Shown here: piece after piece, positions 33,286 to 64,000 of the stretch
How positions within the stretch are numbered: position 1 is the stretch's first letter
How the letters are laid out: each line of letters starts with the position of its first letter
Source: Hemicordylus capensis
Lineage: Eukaryota > Chordata > Lepidosauria > Squamata > Cordylidae
Reading direction: 5' to 3'
DNA length: 64,000 nucleotides
Assembly: GCF_027244095.1 (NCBI RefSeq)
Contig: NC_069662.1
Coordinates: forward strand, 56,630,001-56,694,000
Notes under the pieces: model-generated
Database searches by the model: none
What the model was told of the DNA's origin: nothing
The model's input: the letters and a program-made list of their open reading frames with translations, nothing else
Position numbers and translations under genes: made by a program

Positions 33286-33466
33286 AATATGGCAGGTTAA
33301 AAGAGGCACAGCGAGGTGGTCGGGGTGGGAAGAGGCAAGCACCTGGGCCTCTCCTGGTTGGTAGTGAAGGACAGCAGATCTTCCCTTCTGAGTCCAGCAG
33401 CATTTCAGACCAATCAAAATCACATTCCACAGCAGAGATGGATGTCGGCCAACAACAAAAGTCAGG

Positions 33467-33472
33467 TTTATT
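33467..33472 (-). terminator. Candidate PTGES3L polyadenylation signal
   Basis: AATAAA on the minus strand about 0.8 kb past the PTGES3L stop. No nearer canonical signal was seen. Confidence 0.35.
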
Positions 33473-34286
33473 ATAATAATAAATGCTTCATGGCAGCAAG
33501 TTTGAACAGATTTCTAATTCTATGTACAATATTCCTAAGAAACATTAGAGAGAAACTGGATGTGGAGGGGGAATGAAGGCGAGAGAGCTGTAGGCTAGGG
33601 AGGAAAGCAAAACCAGTATAGATGCAGGTTGCAGAATGCTGCAGGATCTGCTTCGAGTTCTCAGTAGAAGGCCAGGAAAGGTGTGGCCACTACATTGCCT
33701 GTCAAACAATAACCCTTGTCTAAGGTTAGCACTAGCACTTCTTGAATGATGTTTTGGAGGAAAATAGTGAACTGTAAGAGTCCCTGTGGTGAGTCTCTCA
33801 GTCGGTACTCGCTCCACTATGTCCATTTTCTCCCATTGCTTCCTTCAGTCCCTATGGTGCTCTTGGACCTAGGTAGGGGGGAAAAGGTGATCACAGCATT
33901 CACATCTCATGAAAGGCAATGAAGGTCAGCAGGTTCTTCATAGTAACCACCATCACTTCCAGCTACTCGAGGCTGGGATGAAGTTTGTTTTGCCTGCAAA
34001 ATTGTGCCCATGACTGGGCAAACATTTTATGAAAGGTGGGATTCTGTGTCCCCAGTTTGAGCTTGGACTCAGTTGAGCTTGGCTTTAAAAACTTCAATGC
34101 AATCCAAATGGTAGTTGCCTGTCATCCTTTTCCAGCAAACCAATAGTCTGCTTCCATGCCCAACCCCTTTGGCAGTTCATGCCCTAGTCCCTTGTCACCA
34201 GCTGCTTGAGTGCCCACCCATTCAGACACTGGGAGAGCTGCAGCATGTTTCGGTGCTAAGAAGATTACCTCTGGGGCTTGGACTTT

Positions 34287-46927
<12,641 letters not shown>

Positions 46928-47587
46928 GGTTGTAGATGTTCACCTCGAGGCTGTCGGTGTTTTTCTATGCTGGCCGGGAGACAACCCTATTTTTTGGTTC
47001 TCTGGCCAGGCGGGGCCAAAGTCCCCGCCCCCAGCCCAGCTGCCCCTGCCCATTAGTGGCAGCCCAGCTCCCAGGACGCTGAAATCCTGAATCATCAAGA
47101 TATATCGAGGTGGGTGGGGAAGATGTTGTTTTTTCTTACCCCAGGAAAATATCAGCAAAATGTCTGTCTATATCGGGATACTGTGAAAGGCATCCATTTT
47201 AACTGGTTATCCACTTTCAGGGTTACCATATAGTGGTCTGAGAGTATATGCACGTTTTCGAGGTGGCAGAAAGAAGTCTAAGCTTTGTTTTAATTAATTA
47301 TGGGTACAATCCAGGCTAGGTTCAGCACTTTCCTAGCTGCAATCCTATGCACACTTATTTGTCAGTGAGCCCCATGGAACTCAGCGGGACTTATTTCCTA
47401 GTAAACATTCTTAGAATTGCGCTGCAAATCCCATTTGTCCCTGTGCCCGAAATTTAATCATGTGGTTAACTTTCCTATTGAAATCAGTGGGACTTTAACT
47501 TTGGCTGGATTGTGCCCAAAATTCTACATGTATTCCTTTCCCACTCCAAGTCTCCACTCCTCAATCACCACCCCTCACTACATAGAG

Positions 47588-47957
47588 CAGGCCTGCACAA
47601 CATAAAGCCCCGGGGGCCACATTTGGCCCACGGAGACCTTTTTGCTGTCCCCAGGCATGTGCCAGAGGCGAGGTGCAAAATGCTTGCCCCATTAAAAAAT
47701 TAACCATTGCAAACTTTGAAGGTGTCGGGGATGGGGGAGAAGGCAAAAAGAGGAAAGATTGTTGTGGGTAATAATTGCTTTCATTAATATTTTAAATGAG
47801 TAACTAATACAGTAATCATTTTCACTGATATGTTTTTAATTTAATTACTACATTAATTTACAGGTAATAATTAATGCTTTAAAATTTTACCTTGGCCCCC
47901 ACACACCAAGTCATGGTTGGTTCTGGCTCTTTAGAGTATTTGAGTTGTGTACCCCTA
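47588..47957. mobile_element. hAT (Charlie-like) nonautonomous element
   Basis: 370 bp, ends CAGGCCTGCACAACATAAAG and TTGTGTACCCCTA. Perfect 8-bp duplication ACATAGAG at 47580-47587 and 47958-47965. The middle is AT-rich. Confidence 0.85.
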
Positions 47958-48524
47958 ACATAGAGGATGTGCAGCACAAGGTTCCTAGTTCCTTTTGGAC
48001 ACAGAACAGCTTGGGCAGCCTGAATGATTGTTATTCAGTTTTTATACTGCCTTTCATAAGACATCCCAAGGCAGTTTACAAAAGTTAAAATACAGTAAAA
48101 CTCCCTTTAAAAATTACATTTAAAACCTTAAAATCGGTTAAACAATAAAAACCATAAAACACAACCCACCCACCCCTGAAAACAACCTTTTAAAAATACA
48201 AGCAGAAGCAGGAAAGCTGCTAAATAAGAATTAAAATTTGTGTCCTTGCTGCAGTCAACATAAGTTTTGGGCTATTCCATGTATAGGAGACTCTCCTTCA
48301 AATTACACGAGTGTTCTCTGTGATACAAAAGCCTTATCCCCATGTTATGTTCAACACTTGTATAATCTGTGTACATTGTATGCAGAAATAGATTTGTATG
48401 CAGGCACAACTGTTCATAGGTTCTGTTGGATACAGTTGCAACAGTACACTTATCTGTATTCTGAATTTCAGGGGGCCTGTACCCAGGTTCACTGTTTTAT
48501 TTACCCCAGCTAACTTGGCAAAGA

Positions 48525-48770
48525 GGCACCTTTTAATGTGGTGATTCTCTTTTATTTAGCAGGGGGAGAGTAACTGGCCCTATCCACCCCCAGCACAGTA
48601 CCTCCGGTGACTGTTGCTGATGTCTATCTTGTTTCTTTTTAGATTGTGAGCCCTTTGGGGCCAGGTATCCATCTTATTTATTTATTATTTCTCTGTGTAA
48701 ATTGCCCTGAGCCATTTTTGGAAGGGCGGTATAGAAAATAAAATAAAATAAAATAAATAAATAAGATTTA
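48525..48770 (-). repeat. Interspersed repeat (GGATCCCTGTCCCCAAAGGG family)
   Basis: Reverse copy from AAAGAGGCACCTTTTAATGT to CATTTTTGGAAGGGCGGTAT, followed by (AAAT)n. Confidence 0.65.
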
Positions 48771-49103
48771 GAAACGCATGTACTGTACATGTGGGTACAG
48801 ACTCCTGAACACAGGTACAACATAACATCCGAATAGGGCTAAAACTATGTGCATGTATATTCAATATCCTCTTTATCCCAGAGGCTCAAAGCAGCTTACA
48901 GCATTTTTAGTCCAAAGACACCTTCCAAAGACAAGGGTTAGATTAACACATCTGTCTGTGTCCATGTGTCCACCCTTAACAATTTCTGTGTTTACGGTTT
49001 GATACAAACCAGACTTACAGAACTTGGAAGGAGGTCCTAAAGGATCCCAATGGGGTATTTTTATTTCAATCTGCTATCTTGAAACAAGATGGTGGCCACT
49101 CAT

Positions 49104-49466
49104 AAGCCCTCTTCAGACATTATAAAAACGGAGGACACTGTACACAAGTATTCCGAAGCCCTGCACTGTGCTGATGCACGCAGAAGCCAAACCTTCCTGC
49201 TGTTGACAGTTACAGTGTCTGTCTTCAAAGACTAACATTGTACTCGTGGTCAGATTCTTCCTGTGATTGGAATGCTGGGGTGCTGGCATTCTGCAACGTG
49301 GGAAGAATCACACATGCAGCATTTGTCTCTGCAGACCAACATTGTAACCTGGAAAATGCAAGAGCAAGATTCCTGAGCATCTTGCAACCAGTCTTTAGAG
49401 CATGCTCTTAAGGGCACTATACTCACATTGATTATCCTCAGTTTTTATAGTGTCTGAGGAGGGCTT
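49104..49466. mobile_element. TIR DNA element
   Basis: Inverted ends of about 27 bp (AAGCCCTCTTCAGACATTAT and, inverted, AAGCCCTCCTCAGACACTAT). Superfamily not assigned. Confidence 0.6.
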
Positions 49467-49685
49467 GATTGTAAGCACCATCCTTTTAACATTCATGTTA
49501 CTGGTACAGAGTAACAGACCACACAGAGAATTATTTAATTTAATGTATTCATTCATTCATTCAAAAATATAATTAAATCTTACAGTTAAATTGGATCCAA
49601 ACTGGCCATAAGTGGTGATCATTTCCACAACACCTTCAAGGAGTGAATCTTATGATCCATCATATGGAAAACAGTGTGATGCTCC

Positions 49686-49765
49686 ATTATTTTTTTATTT
49701 TATTTACTACATTTATATCCCGCTCTATCTCCAAGGAGCCCAGAGTGGTGTACAAAACATTAGTT
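49686..49765 (-). mobile_element. Sauria SINE tail fragment
   Basis: TTTATATCCCGCTCTATCTC, CAAGGAGCCCAGAGTGGTGT; only the 3' end of the SINE. Confidence 0.6.
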
Positions 49766-50164
49766 CTGCTTAGAACATTTTGTTTTTAAATGTTAATATT
49801 CCTGTCTCCAAGAAGCTCACAGTCTAATAAACACATAAATAAAATGGCTTGGGGGAATAAAGAGTCAGATTAAACCAGAATGACATTGTTTTCACAAAAT
49901 CTGTTTAGAAAGGAGAGAGAAAAAGAGCACCGGGTGTGGTGGTGATAGTGTCTCTAGAGCTCTGCCCAGGAGGAAGGTCAATGTCAGCTCAGGAGTTCTT
50001 GTTCATTTTCCTGTCAAAATCACACACCCAGCTGCTTTTCCACCTGCAGAAAGAGATGGGGGACTCATATGGGTAAGAAAGCAGGTAGAATATAATTTTG
50101 ATAATAAACAAGTTGTTTGTTCTAGTAAGAACTAATCTGCCTACTTTCCTTTAACTATCCCTGC

Positions 50165-50830
50165 AAATGGATTAAATTTGGTCCAAATTGTTTAGGCAGT
50201 TCACAAGTTAGCCCACTTGTGCCTCAAACGTACCTGCGTCTGCCATCTTGGATCGGGGTGGATGACATTATCACAAACCATGCCACTGAGGTGTCCCTAT
50301 AGCTATAGCAAATTTGGTTCAAATTGGTTAGGTGGTTTATTCACAAGTTAGACCACTTGCACCACAAACATTTACACACCCACCATCTTGAATCGAGTGG
50401 TTGACATCATCACACACCGCTCAGTTGAGGTGTCCCTGTGTGTCACTCACTACAACTATACCAAATTTGGTTTAAATCAGTTAGACAGTCCACAAGTTAG
50501 TCCGCTTGAGCCTCAAACGTTCACACATCTGCCTTCTTGGATCAGGGTGGATGACATCACAAACTACGCCATTGAGGCATCCTTATGTGTCCCTACAGCT
50601 GTAGCAAGTTTAGTTCAAATCAGTTAGGCAGTTCTCAAATTAGGCCACTCACGCCTCAAACATTCACACATCTGCCATCTTGAACTGGGGTGGATGACAT
50701 CATCACAAACTACACCGTTGAGGTGTTCCTATGTGTCCCTAAAGCTGTAACAAATTTGGTTCATATTGGTCCAGGCATTGCGAAGTTGATAGGGACACAC
50801 AGACACACAAACAGAATGCTGGGTGATCTC
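50165..50830 (+). repeat. Tandem array, period about 145 bp, about 4.5 units
   Basis: The phase marker AAATTTGGTTCAAATTGGTT recurs near 50172, 50308, 50460, 50605 and 50752. Each unit also has GTTCACAAGTTAG, a CTGCCATCTTGGATC-like box and TGAGGTGTCCCTA. Units are clearly diverged, so the array is not young. Confidence 0.85.
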
Positions 50831-50849
50831 ATAAGCCTACTGGATTGGA

Positions 50850-51545
50850 AAGTAGGCTAAAAATGGACTTCAGGGAAAATGTTAAACACCCCCTCTCCAT
50901 CCCAGGACTGCACTTTCCCTGGACTACACAACAAGGCTGTAATACACTACTTTCTCAAGTCATCTTACAATATGGTTATAACAACACTGGGCTACACTGC
51001 AGGGTTGTTGTAAAATCTAAGTATCAACCCCACATTAATTATTATTATTGTTATTATTATTAAGAATACGTATGTGGCAGTTCAATACAAGTGTTAGTGC
51101 AGTTTACATAGAAAAAGGAATAAGATGGTTCATTGTCCCCAAAGGGCTCACAGTCTAAAAAGAAACATCAGCAACATTTACTGGAGAGATACAGTGCTGG
51201 AGCTGGATTAGGGAGAGATCTAATCTGCAATATTAATAGTGGACTACATTGCAGGGCTGTTTTAAAGCACTCTTTCACAGCCATATCCCAACCTGCCTGA
51301 AATATAATAATAGTGGAATTGAATTGGCAGGGCAATTTTTAAAATGTTTTAGAAGACTATACTTTCCACAACCAATATTTATGTATGTATATATGTATGT
51401 ACACTGCCCCAAACACTCTGGGCTGTTTACAGCAACAGAAAACAAATTAAAACAGAAATGAAAACCATAACTGGATTTAAGACAATTCTAATTAAAAAGC
51501 TTGGGTGAAAAAAAAAAGTCTTTAAGGACTTTTTAAAAGCTGCCA
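50850..51545. other. Intergenic between PTGES3L and RUNDC1
   Basis: Simple ATT repeats near 51040-51062 and part of the CCCAAAGGGCTCA repeat family at 51085-51220; no gene. Confidence 0.4.
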
Positions 51546-51552
51546 GAGATGT

Positions 51553-51715
51553 TGTGGTTGTGCCGTGGAGTTGGTGTCAACCCTGGCGACCACAGAGCCA
51601 TGTGGTTTTCTTTGGTGGAGTTTACCATTGCCTGGCGGAGTTTACCATTGCCATCTCCCGCGCACTATGAGGTTATGCCTTTCAGCACCTTCCTATATCG
51701 CTGCTGCCTGATAGA
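51553..51715 (-). mobile_element. BovB-tailed tRNA SINE fragment
   Basis: GTGCCGTGGAGTTGGTGTC tail start and GCACTATGAGGTTATGCCTT body; the tRNA head is missing. Confidence 0.65.
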
Positions 51716-52342
51716 TGAGGAGGTTCTTATTTCACCAAGGAGCGCATTCCAGAGTCACGGAGCAGCAAAAGGGAAGTATCGCCGCTGAGATAAGCTGGTG
51801 GCAACTGCAGAGGAACCTCTCCGATGATCTCAATGGGCGCGATGGGGCTCCATAATAAATAATCCTGGAGTTTCCCATTATTTCTTATGGGTAGCTGTCA
51901 CTTCTGCCCACCACGAGGTCGAAAAATGGCATCAAAGTAGCAAGAAAAAAAGTCCTCTCCCCAAACATCAGAACTCGTTTATTTTTATTATGTAATGCTC
52001 TTCCTAATTCTGGTCTTATTTTATATGCAAAAATAGTCTCACCTCCCCCAGTTTTGAAGTTTGTTTGTTTTTTAATGTCCTGCCAGTGAAGATACATGCC
52101 ACTTGTTATCTTCCTGTTGCAGGTTAGGGATGGAGACTGCGCCGCCGGAGCGTTGCTTACGACAGCCCTGCGATTAAATCCTATGGCAACCTGAAGGAGG
52201 GAGGTTTAGGGCAACCCTGAATGAACCGGTATTATCCAGGCGCCCCCTCGCCCCCCACCAGAAGCGGAGAACCGCGATGGTAAGAGGAGGGCCTATGGGA
52301 GAAGGGCTACGCTTCTAGGAGTCTACTACGTCTGTTCCCTAA

Positions 52343-59470
<7,128 letters not shown>

Positions 59471-62200
59471 GTGGTTGGAGGCCTGCCTCGGCCCCTTGGA
59501 GGGTAGTACTTATTACTCAGTCCAAGAGGCCACCTCTGTGTGTTTACAATGGGGTGGGAGGGGGAGGAGCTGCCAGTTGGTGGTGGCATCTTGCTGAGCT
59601 GCTGTTCCTCCACTGCGTGCACCAGACAATATGGTTGAAATAGCTGCCCTGGTGCTGTGTGGAGGAGGCCCATGTGTAGAGCTTTCAGCCACCAAGCATA
59701 GCCTAGTGTCCCTTGAAATGGACCCAGTAGGCAGGCTTGGCAGCAGAACAGGAGGGTATCTCTCCTGCCAAAGGAAACGTCTGAGGGGCCAACAGGAAGC
59801 CATTTCTGCCCTGAATCCTATGGAGTCAGGGTCAAATCTACAAGAGTAGAGGCAATACTTTAGCTGGATCAGGGAAGATTTCTTCCTGTTTCCTGAGGGG
59901 TCTGCCAGATATGCCACCCCAGGCCTGTACCTTCATATTAAAATTTACTGGCTGTATTCCTCAATCTGGGCTGCAGCTGCTTCTATGTTAATAGCCTTAA
60001 ATTATTTGACTTTATCATGCTGCAGAACCAATCACTTGTAGAAAGAACTTGCCAGACAAGCCACTGTATGCTGGTATAAGATTCTGATGTGTCACCATTT
60101 GCCCAGTGCTCACAGTTTATTTGCTGGCGTGGTGAGCTGAGTGGACTCTGTAGTTGTGCTAGAACCCAGCATAGTGAAGATGGAAAATTCCTTACCAAAC
60201 ATTCTGGTAATGTGAGAAAGGTGCCGCGAGGGTGGGGGTGGGGATGGGGATAGAGGAGGAGGAAGTTCTTGATTGTGGGCAGAGGGTTTGATGAAATACT
60301 CAGATCTGGATATGTGTGAGGTGGATGGGTGAAGGTACCCAGCTGAAAAGAAGTTGTTGAGCTTGCCTGTTTGAATAGTAGTTGTTATAAGCCCTTGCTT
60401 GAAAGGAACACTCAATCTCTTTGGTGAAGGTTGGGTGCCTTTGTAGTGGCACACACGTTCTCTATGTTGTTTTTTGCATAGCAAAACCTCAAAGCTGCTA
60501 TATTTCTGCTGTGAACGTAGTAAGACTAGTCTGGATTGTTCTTCTCTTGCTACTTTCCTTCTGGGGAACAGAATGGGGGCTGTTTACAACTACAATAACC
60601 ACAAAACTACATACTTCCTCTGTGGGGAAATAACTGGACGAAAGATGCACCTGAAAATACTGGGACCGAGGGAGCCACTTCAGCTTCTGGAGGCTCTTGC
60701 CCCATTGGACCTGGAGCAGTGCCCTGCTAGTACTACCTGAAGAGCTGGGGCATGTGTGGTTTGGCTATTTTTAGATCTACAGAAGCAGCAGCTGTAACTC
60801 TACATAGGATCTTTGAGATATCCTGCACCTTCAGGAGCTGAGTGGGTGAAGGCCAAGTCACACAACACTTTCAGAGAATGTGCAGAGGGGGCTCAGTGGC
60901 AAGCAGTGTGCATTGATGCTGAGTGAAGTCTTTGTTTCTGCAAATAAGTTCTGTGGTGTGGATTATCCTGCTGAAACAGTTCTCTTTAAATTAAGAGCTC
61001 TCCTATTCTTGTCCCGTGTTAATTTGTGTCAGCGCTCTTCAGGAATCTCTGTCCTGCTCCCTTAATAGTGTTGCTTTTGTTTTGACTCCAGTGCAAGAGG
61101 AAGATGATATTGGTGGAGACCTGTGTGTGCGTCCTGCTAGTAATAAATCCAGTCTGGTGTCTGTCCTTTTCCCCACTTCTGTTTGAAAGATAAAATTTTC
61201 TCCCTGCAGCCTTTAGCAAATACTGGATTCCTCTGTCGTCACAGCATTCTATTGAATAGCTGCAGAACCAGGTGGCAATTGATGTTGCCACAGGACGCAC
61301 TTAACATATGGAATCCCTTTTCTGTGCAATCGTGAAAAACTGCTCAAATAACTAGTTAGCAAAAAAAAAAAAGTAATCTGGAGAATTTTTTTAGCATATC
61401 TTTGTACCTCTTAACTAAGGTCCACACTGGATACGTCACTTACAAGAGCTGCTCACCCTGCTCTACTTGCCTATTGCTGCCCCAGTCCTAGATGTTGAGG
61501 AGGATGTTGGGATAGTGTAGGCTGGACTTTTGCATGGCAATGTGTGCCCTTTGCAAAGTGATAAGCACAAATTAACTCTGGGCATTATGTGCTGAGGCAA
61601 GCCTTCCTTCTGCTACATGGGATATTCTCTCTTCAGCAAGGAAAAAAGTGCCAGTCCTGCCCCCAACTTGTAGCCCTGTGTTAAACAGCTGCTGTGGGGA
61701 GGCTGTGTTCAGGGCTGCCATCACTTTAGAATGTAAAGAGCCCAATGGTAAGGGGTCCGCCTGCCCGCCCCCCCCCCCTCCAGCTAGGATGTTTTGTGAC
61801 CAATGTAAGACTTGCCCTCCGGTGTCTTTTTTTTTTTTTAATGCAAGAGCAGTTTCAAATGCTGTGTGAATCTTACCTACCCTTGACCAAATTTATTGAT
61901 TTATTTATATTTGTGTCCTCTGTCTTGAGGACTTTCAACCTCTCTAATAATATACTAGTTGATTACATGAGTGAGGGTGAGATTTGAAGCAAGGGCTTTT
62001 TAGATCACAGCTCATGCTCTTAGCTGGCATGTTAAGTGCTTCTCTTCCTTTCTCCCATTTTTGGTGTAACTTCTAGGAAGCCAGGCTGGAAAATAGTTCT
62101 GTGTCACACTGTTGTGTTTGAGTTTTGCTTTGTTTTAACAAAGCATATTACTGACTGTCTGGTTCTGATAAAATAACAGCCTATTTGTTTTGGTTTTTCA
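59471..62200 (+). other. RUNDC1 3' UTR zone and downstream flank
   Basis: No coding exon. Candidate poly(A) signals at 59937 and 61142. A short A run (61361-61372) and a C/T-rich tract (61768-61784). Confidence 0.4.
59937..59942 (+). terminator. Candidate proximal RUNDC1 polyadenylation signal
   Basis: ATTAAA 467 nt after the stop. A canonical AATAAA at 61142-61147 could serve a longer 3' UTR of about 1.7 kb. Confidence 0.35.
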
Positions 62201-62362
62201 CTGTTATTATTAATTCGATATCTATACCGCCCTTCCAAAAATGGCTCAGGGCAGTTTACACAGAGAAATAAAGAACAAATAAGATGGAACCCTGTCCCCA
62301 AGGGCTCACATTCTAAAAAGAAACGTAAGATAAGACACCAGCAACAGTCACTGGAAGTATTA

Positions 62363-62427
<65 letters not shown>
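62363..62427. repeat. Palindromic (TG)n(TA)n(CA)n microsatellite
   Basis: About 24 bases of TG, 18 of TA and 22 of CA in sequence, making a perfect self-complementary tract. Confidence 0.9.
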
Positions 62428-62622
62428 CCACTCTTCCTCCAAGGAGCCCAGTACTACATACTTGAGTTTCTCTTTCACAACAACCCTGTGAAGTAGGTTA
62501 GGCTGAGAGAGAAGTGACTGGCCCAGAGTCACCCAGCTAGTTTCATGGCTGAATGGGGATTTGAACTCGGGTCTCCCCGGTCCTAGTCCAGCACTCTAAC
62601 CACTACACCACACTGGCTCCAA
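62427..62622 (-). mobile_element. Sauria SINE
   Basis: CCACTCTTCCTCCAAGGAGC through CTAGTCCAGCACTCTAACCA to CACTGGCTCC, the reversed complete SINE. Confidence 0.92.
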
Positions 62623-62960
62623 GTGCTGTGCTGGGGGTGGATAGGGCCAGTTACTCTCCCCCTACTAAATAAAAGAGAATCGCCATGGTAAAAGGTGCCT
62701 CTTTTACACTATTTGTCTATCATGTGGTAGCACCCAATGTACTAGCCCTTGGGTTCCCAGTCCTAGGGGTACCTGAAGGGTTCTAAGAGCATACTCAGAG
62801 CCCTCCTGTCTCCCCACACTGCAGCTGTGCAATTTGTTCCCCATCTGAAGATTGCTGCCTTGAAGCTGACACATCCTCAGTCACGTGTCTGCTGCAGAAG
62901 AGTGGGGATGAGGGTAAAGACCATAGCACTGAGTACTCCTGTTAAAATTAATAGGACAGT

Positions 62961-63097
62961 CGGGGCTGTTCTTAGGGCATGGCAAGCAGGGCCCCGCTCT
63001 TTTATTCCCCATTCGAATTAACTGGAAGAGGGCCCCACACTGGTTGATTTGGCCCAGGCCCCGCACCCCACCGGGGCTCTCCAAGGACAGCCTCCTG
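62961..63097. mobile_element. hAT-type MITE with perfect 8-bp duplication
   Basis: 137 bp, CGGGGCTGTTCTTAGGGCAT to CCAAGGACAGCCTCCTG. AGGACAGT lies at 62953-62960 and 63098-63105. Confidence 0.8.
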
Positions 63098-63109
63098 AGG
63101 ACAGTAAAC

Positions 63110-64000
63110 TTGTTTCATTAGTTTCAGGAGGACTCCTTATGAGTAATAATGGGGAGGTGAGCCAGGGGCTGGAAAAGCCTGTCTCCCTAACAGTAACACT
63201 TTCATGTGTGGGTGGGTGTCAACATCTCGAACGGGTACATCTGTTTAAAAAGGTTGGGACCCCCTGTCCTAGCCAAAGCACATTGGCATATCCATCTCCC
63301 TGCTCTGCTGCCATCTGGCGGGAAAACAACTCGTAGCCCTGATCGGGGTGCACAAATGCCAATGAACGATGTAGCCGTGGCTTATACACATGGCCGGTGC
63401 TGTGCTGCCATCTGAATGCCAAAATGTAGAGTTGCAGCACTTTGCAGAGAAAGCAATATACTCCTTTGAAAGCTATCTTCTCTCTCTTGGCAGCTGATGC
63501 ACAAATTTCGCAGCTTTAGGGGCTCTCATAACTCCTTTATTCTCTCCCACCATTGTATGACAAATTGACCATTCTTGCACTTGAAGCTCTGTTTTCAGGG
63601 CAGCACTCTCCTTGTTTTGTAGACAAATTGCACATAAAGTAAGTGGGCAGCAGTGTTGATTCATTGTTTGGCAACACCACACACCAAAGTAGAGCAGTAC
63701 GACCAACTAAAAAGGATCCTGGAGTGAGCAGCCAGCTTTGAAGTTCTCTGGAACCCTTTACTAGGCTGGATGTTCAGCAAAACAAGTGGGGTAGGAGTGG
63801 CCATGGTGGAAAGGTAAAATAGCCTGCAGTTTGTAATGTCTTAAGATGGAAGGCAGGAGGTTATAACATCACTTCTAGCTGTGAGATGTCATTTTGCACA
63901 GCTGGCTACTGAGGCAGAGAGGAATCAATTGCCTAATCCATTTCTGAAAATATTAAACTGATCGTTAAACATTGAGCCCCTGGGACTGAATCTTACTCTT
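63110..64000. other. Distal flank
   Basis: No gene or named repeat is recognised. RPL27, expected next from human synteny, is not visible. Confidence 0.4.

Larger units (their letters stand above)
62205..62705 (+). repeat. Interspersed repeat interrupted by a Sauria SINE and a microsatellite
   Basis: From CCCTTCCAAAAATGGCTCAG to CGCCATGGTAAAAGGTGCC; the family body is split at about 62360-62622. Confidence 0.7.

Noticed and set aside
59471-64000. Exons of RPL27
   Set aside because: Looked for the expected downstream neighbour (MGKFMKPGKVVLVL and similar) on the plus strand; not found, so it probably lies beyond the window.

Overview
The window is vertebrate nuclear DNA, most likely from a lizard. 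Four protein-coding genes can be assembled exon by exon. They stand in the order and orientation I recall for the human 17q21 block: G6PC1 (+), AARSD1 (-), PTGES3L (-), RUNDC1 (+). The squamate assignment rests on the repeats: Sauria SINEs, RTE/BovB, CR1-like and L2-like LINEs, a DIRS-type fossil, and many hAT, Tigger-like, Helitron and fold-back elements.

Layout. 1-5380 is intergenic and repeat-rich. G6PC1 has five coding exons at 5384-12192 (353 aa), preceded by a TATA-like box and an HNF4-like DR1 element. AARSD1 converges on it (stop at 13795, start at 29413; 12 coding exons, 411 aa). The 29414-34286 gap holds a 174-bp-arm inverted duplication. PTGES3L occupies 34287-46927 on the minus strand (7 coding exons, 147 aa); its introns hold a DIRS fossil, a complete-looking Helitron and a second Helitron with a hAT element inside it. 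A 5.5-kb gap carries a tandem array of about 145-bp units. RUNDC1 follows (52436-59470, 5 coding exons, 553 aa) from a GC-rich TATA-less promoter. 59471-64000 is its 3' UTR zone plus repeats; the next gene expected from human synteny, RPL27, is not seen.

The genes do not form one pathway. G6PC1 is the ER glucose-6-phosphatase of gluconeogenesis. AARSD1 is a free-standing alanyl-tRNA editing hydrolase. PTGES3L is a p23-like co-chaperone domain protein. RUNDC1 is a coiled-coil plus RUN-domain protein. PTGES3L and AARSD1 lie in tandem with matching intron phases, so an in-frame read-through like the one annotated in human is possible.

All coding exons join in frame with no internal stop. All introns examined use GT-AG except AARSD1 intron 7, which must use a GC donor to keep frame. 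Exon positions were read by eye from splice signals and recalled human proteins. Repeat boundaries are approximate unless a target-site duplication is given. I found no clearly undescribed system; the best structural leads are the inverted duplication at 30291-30649 and the 5S/tRNA composite SINE.
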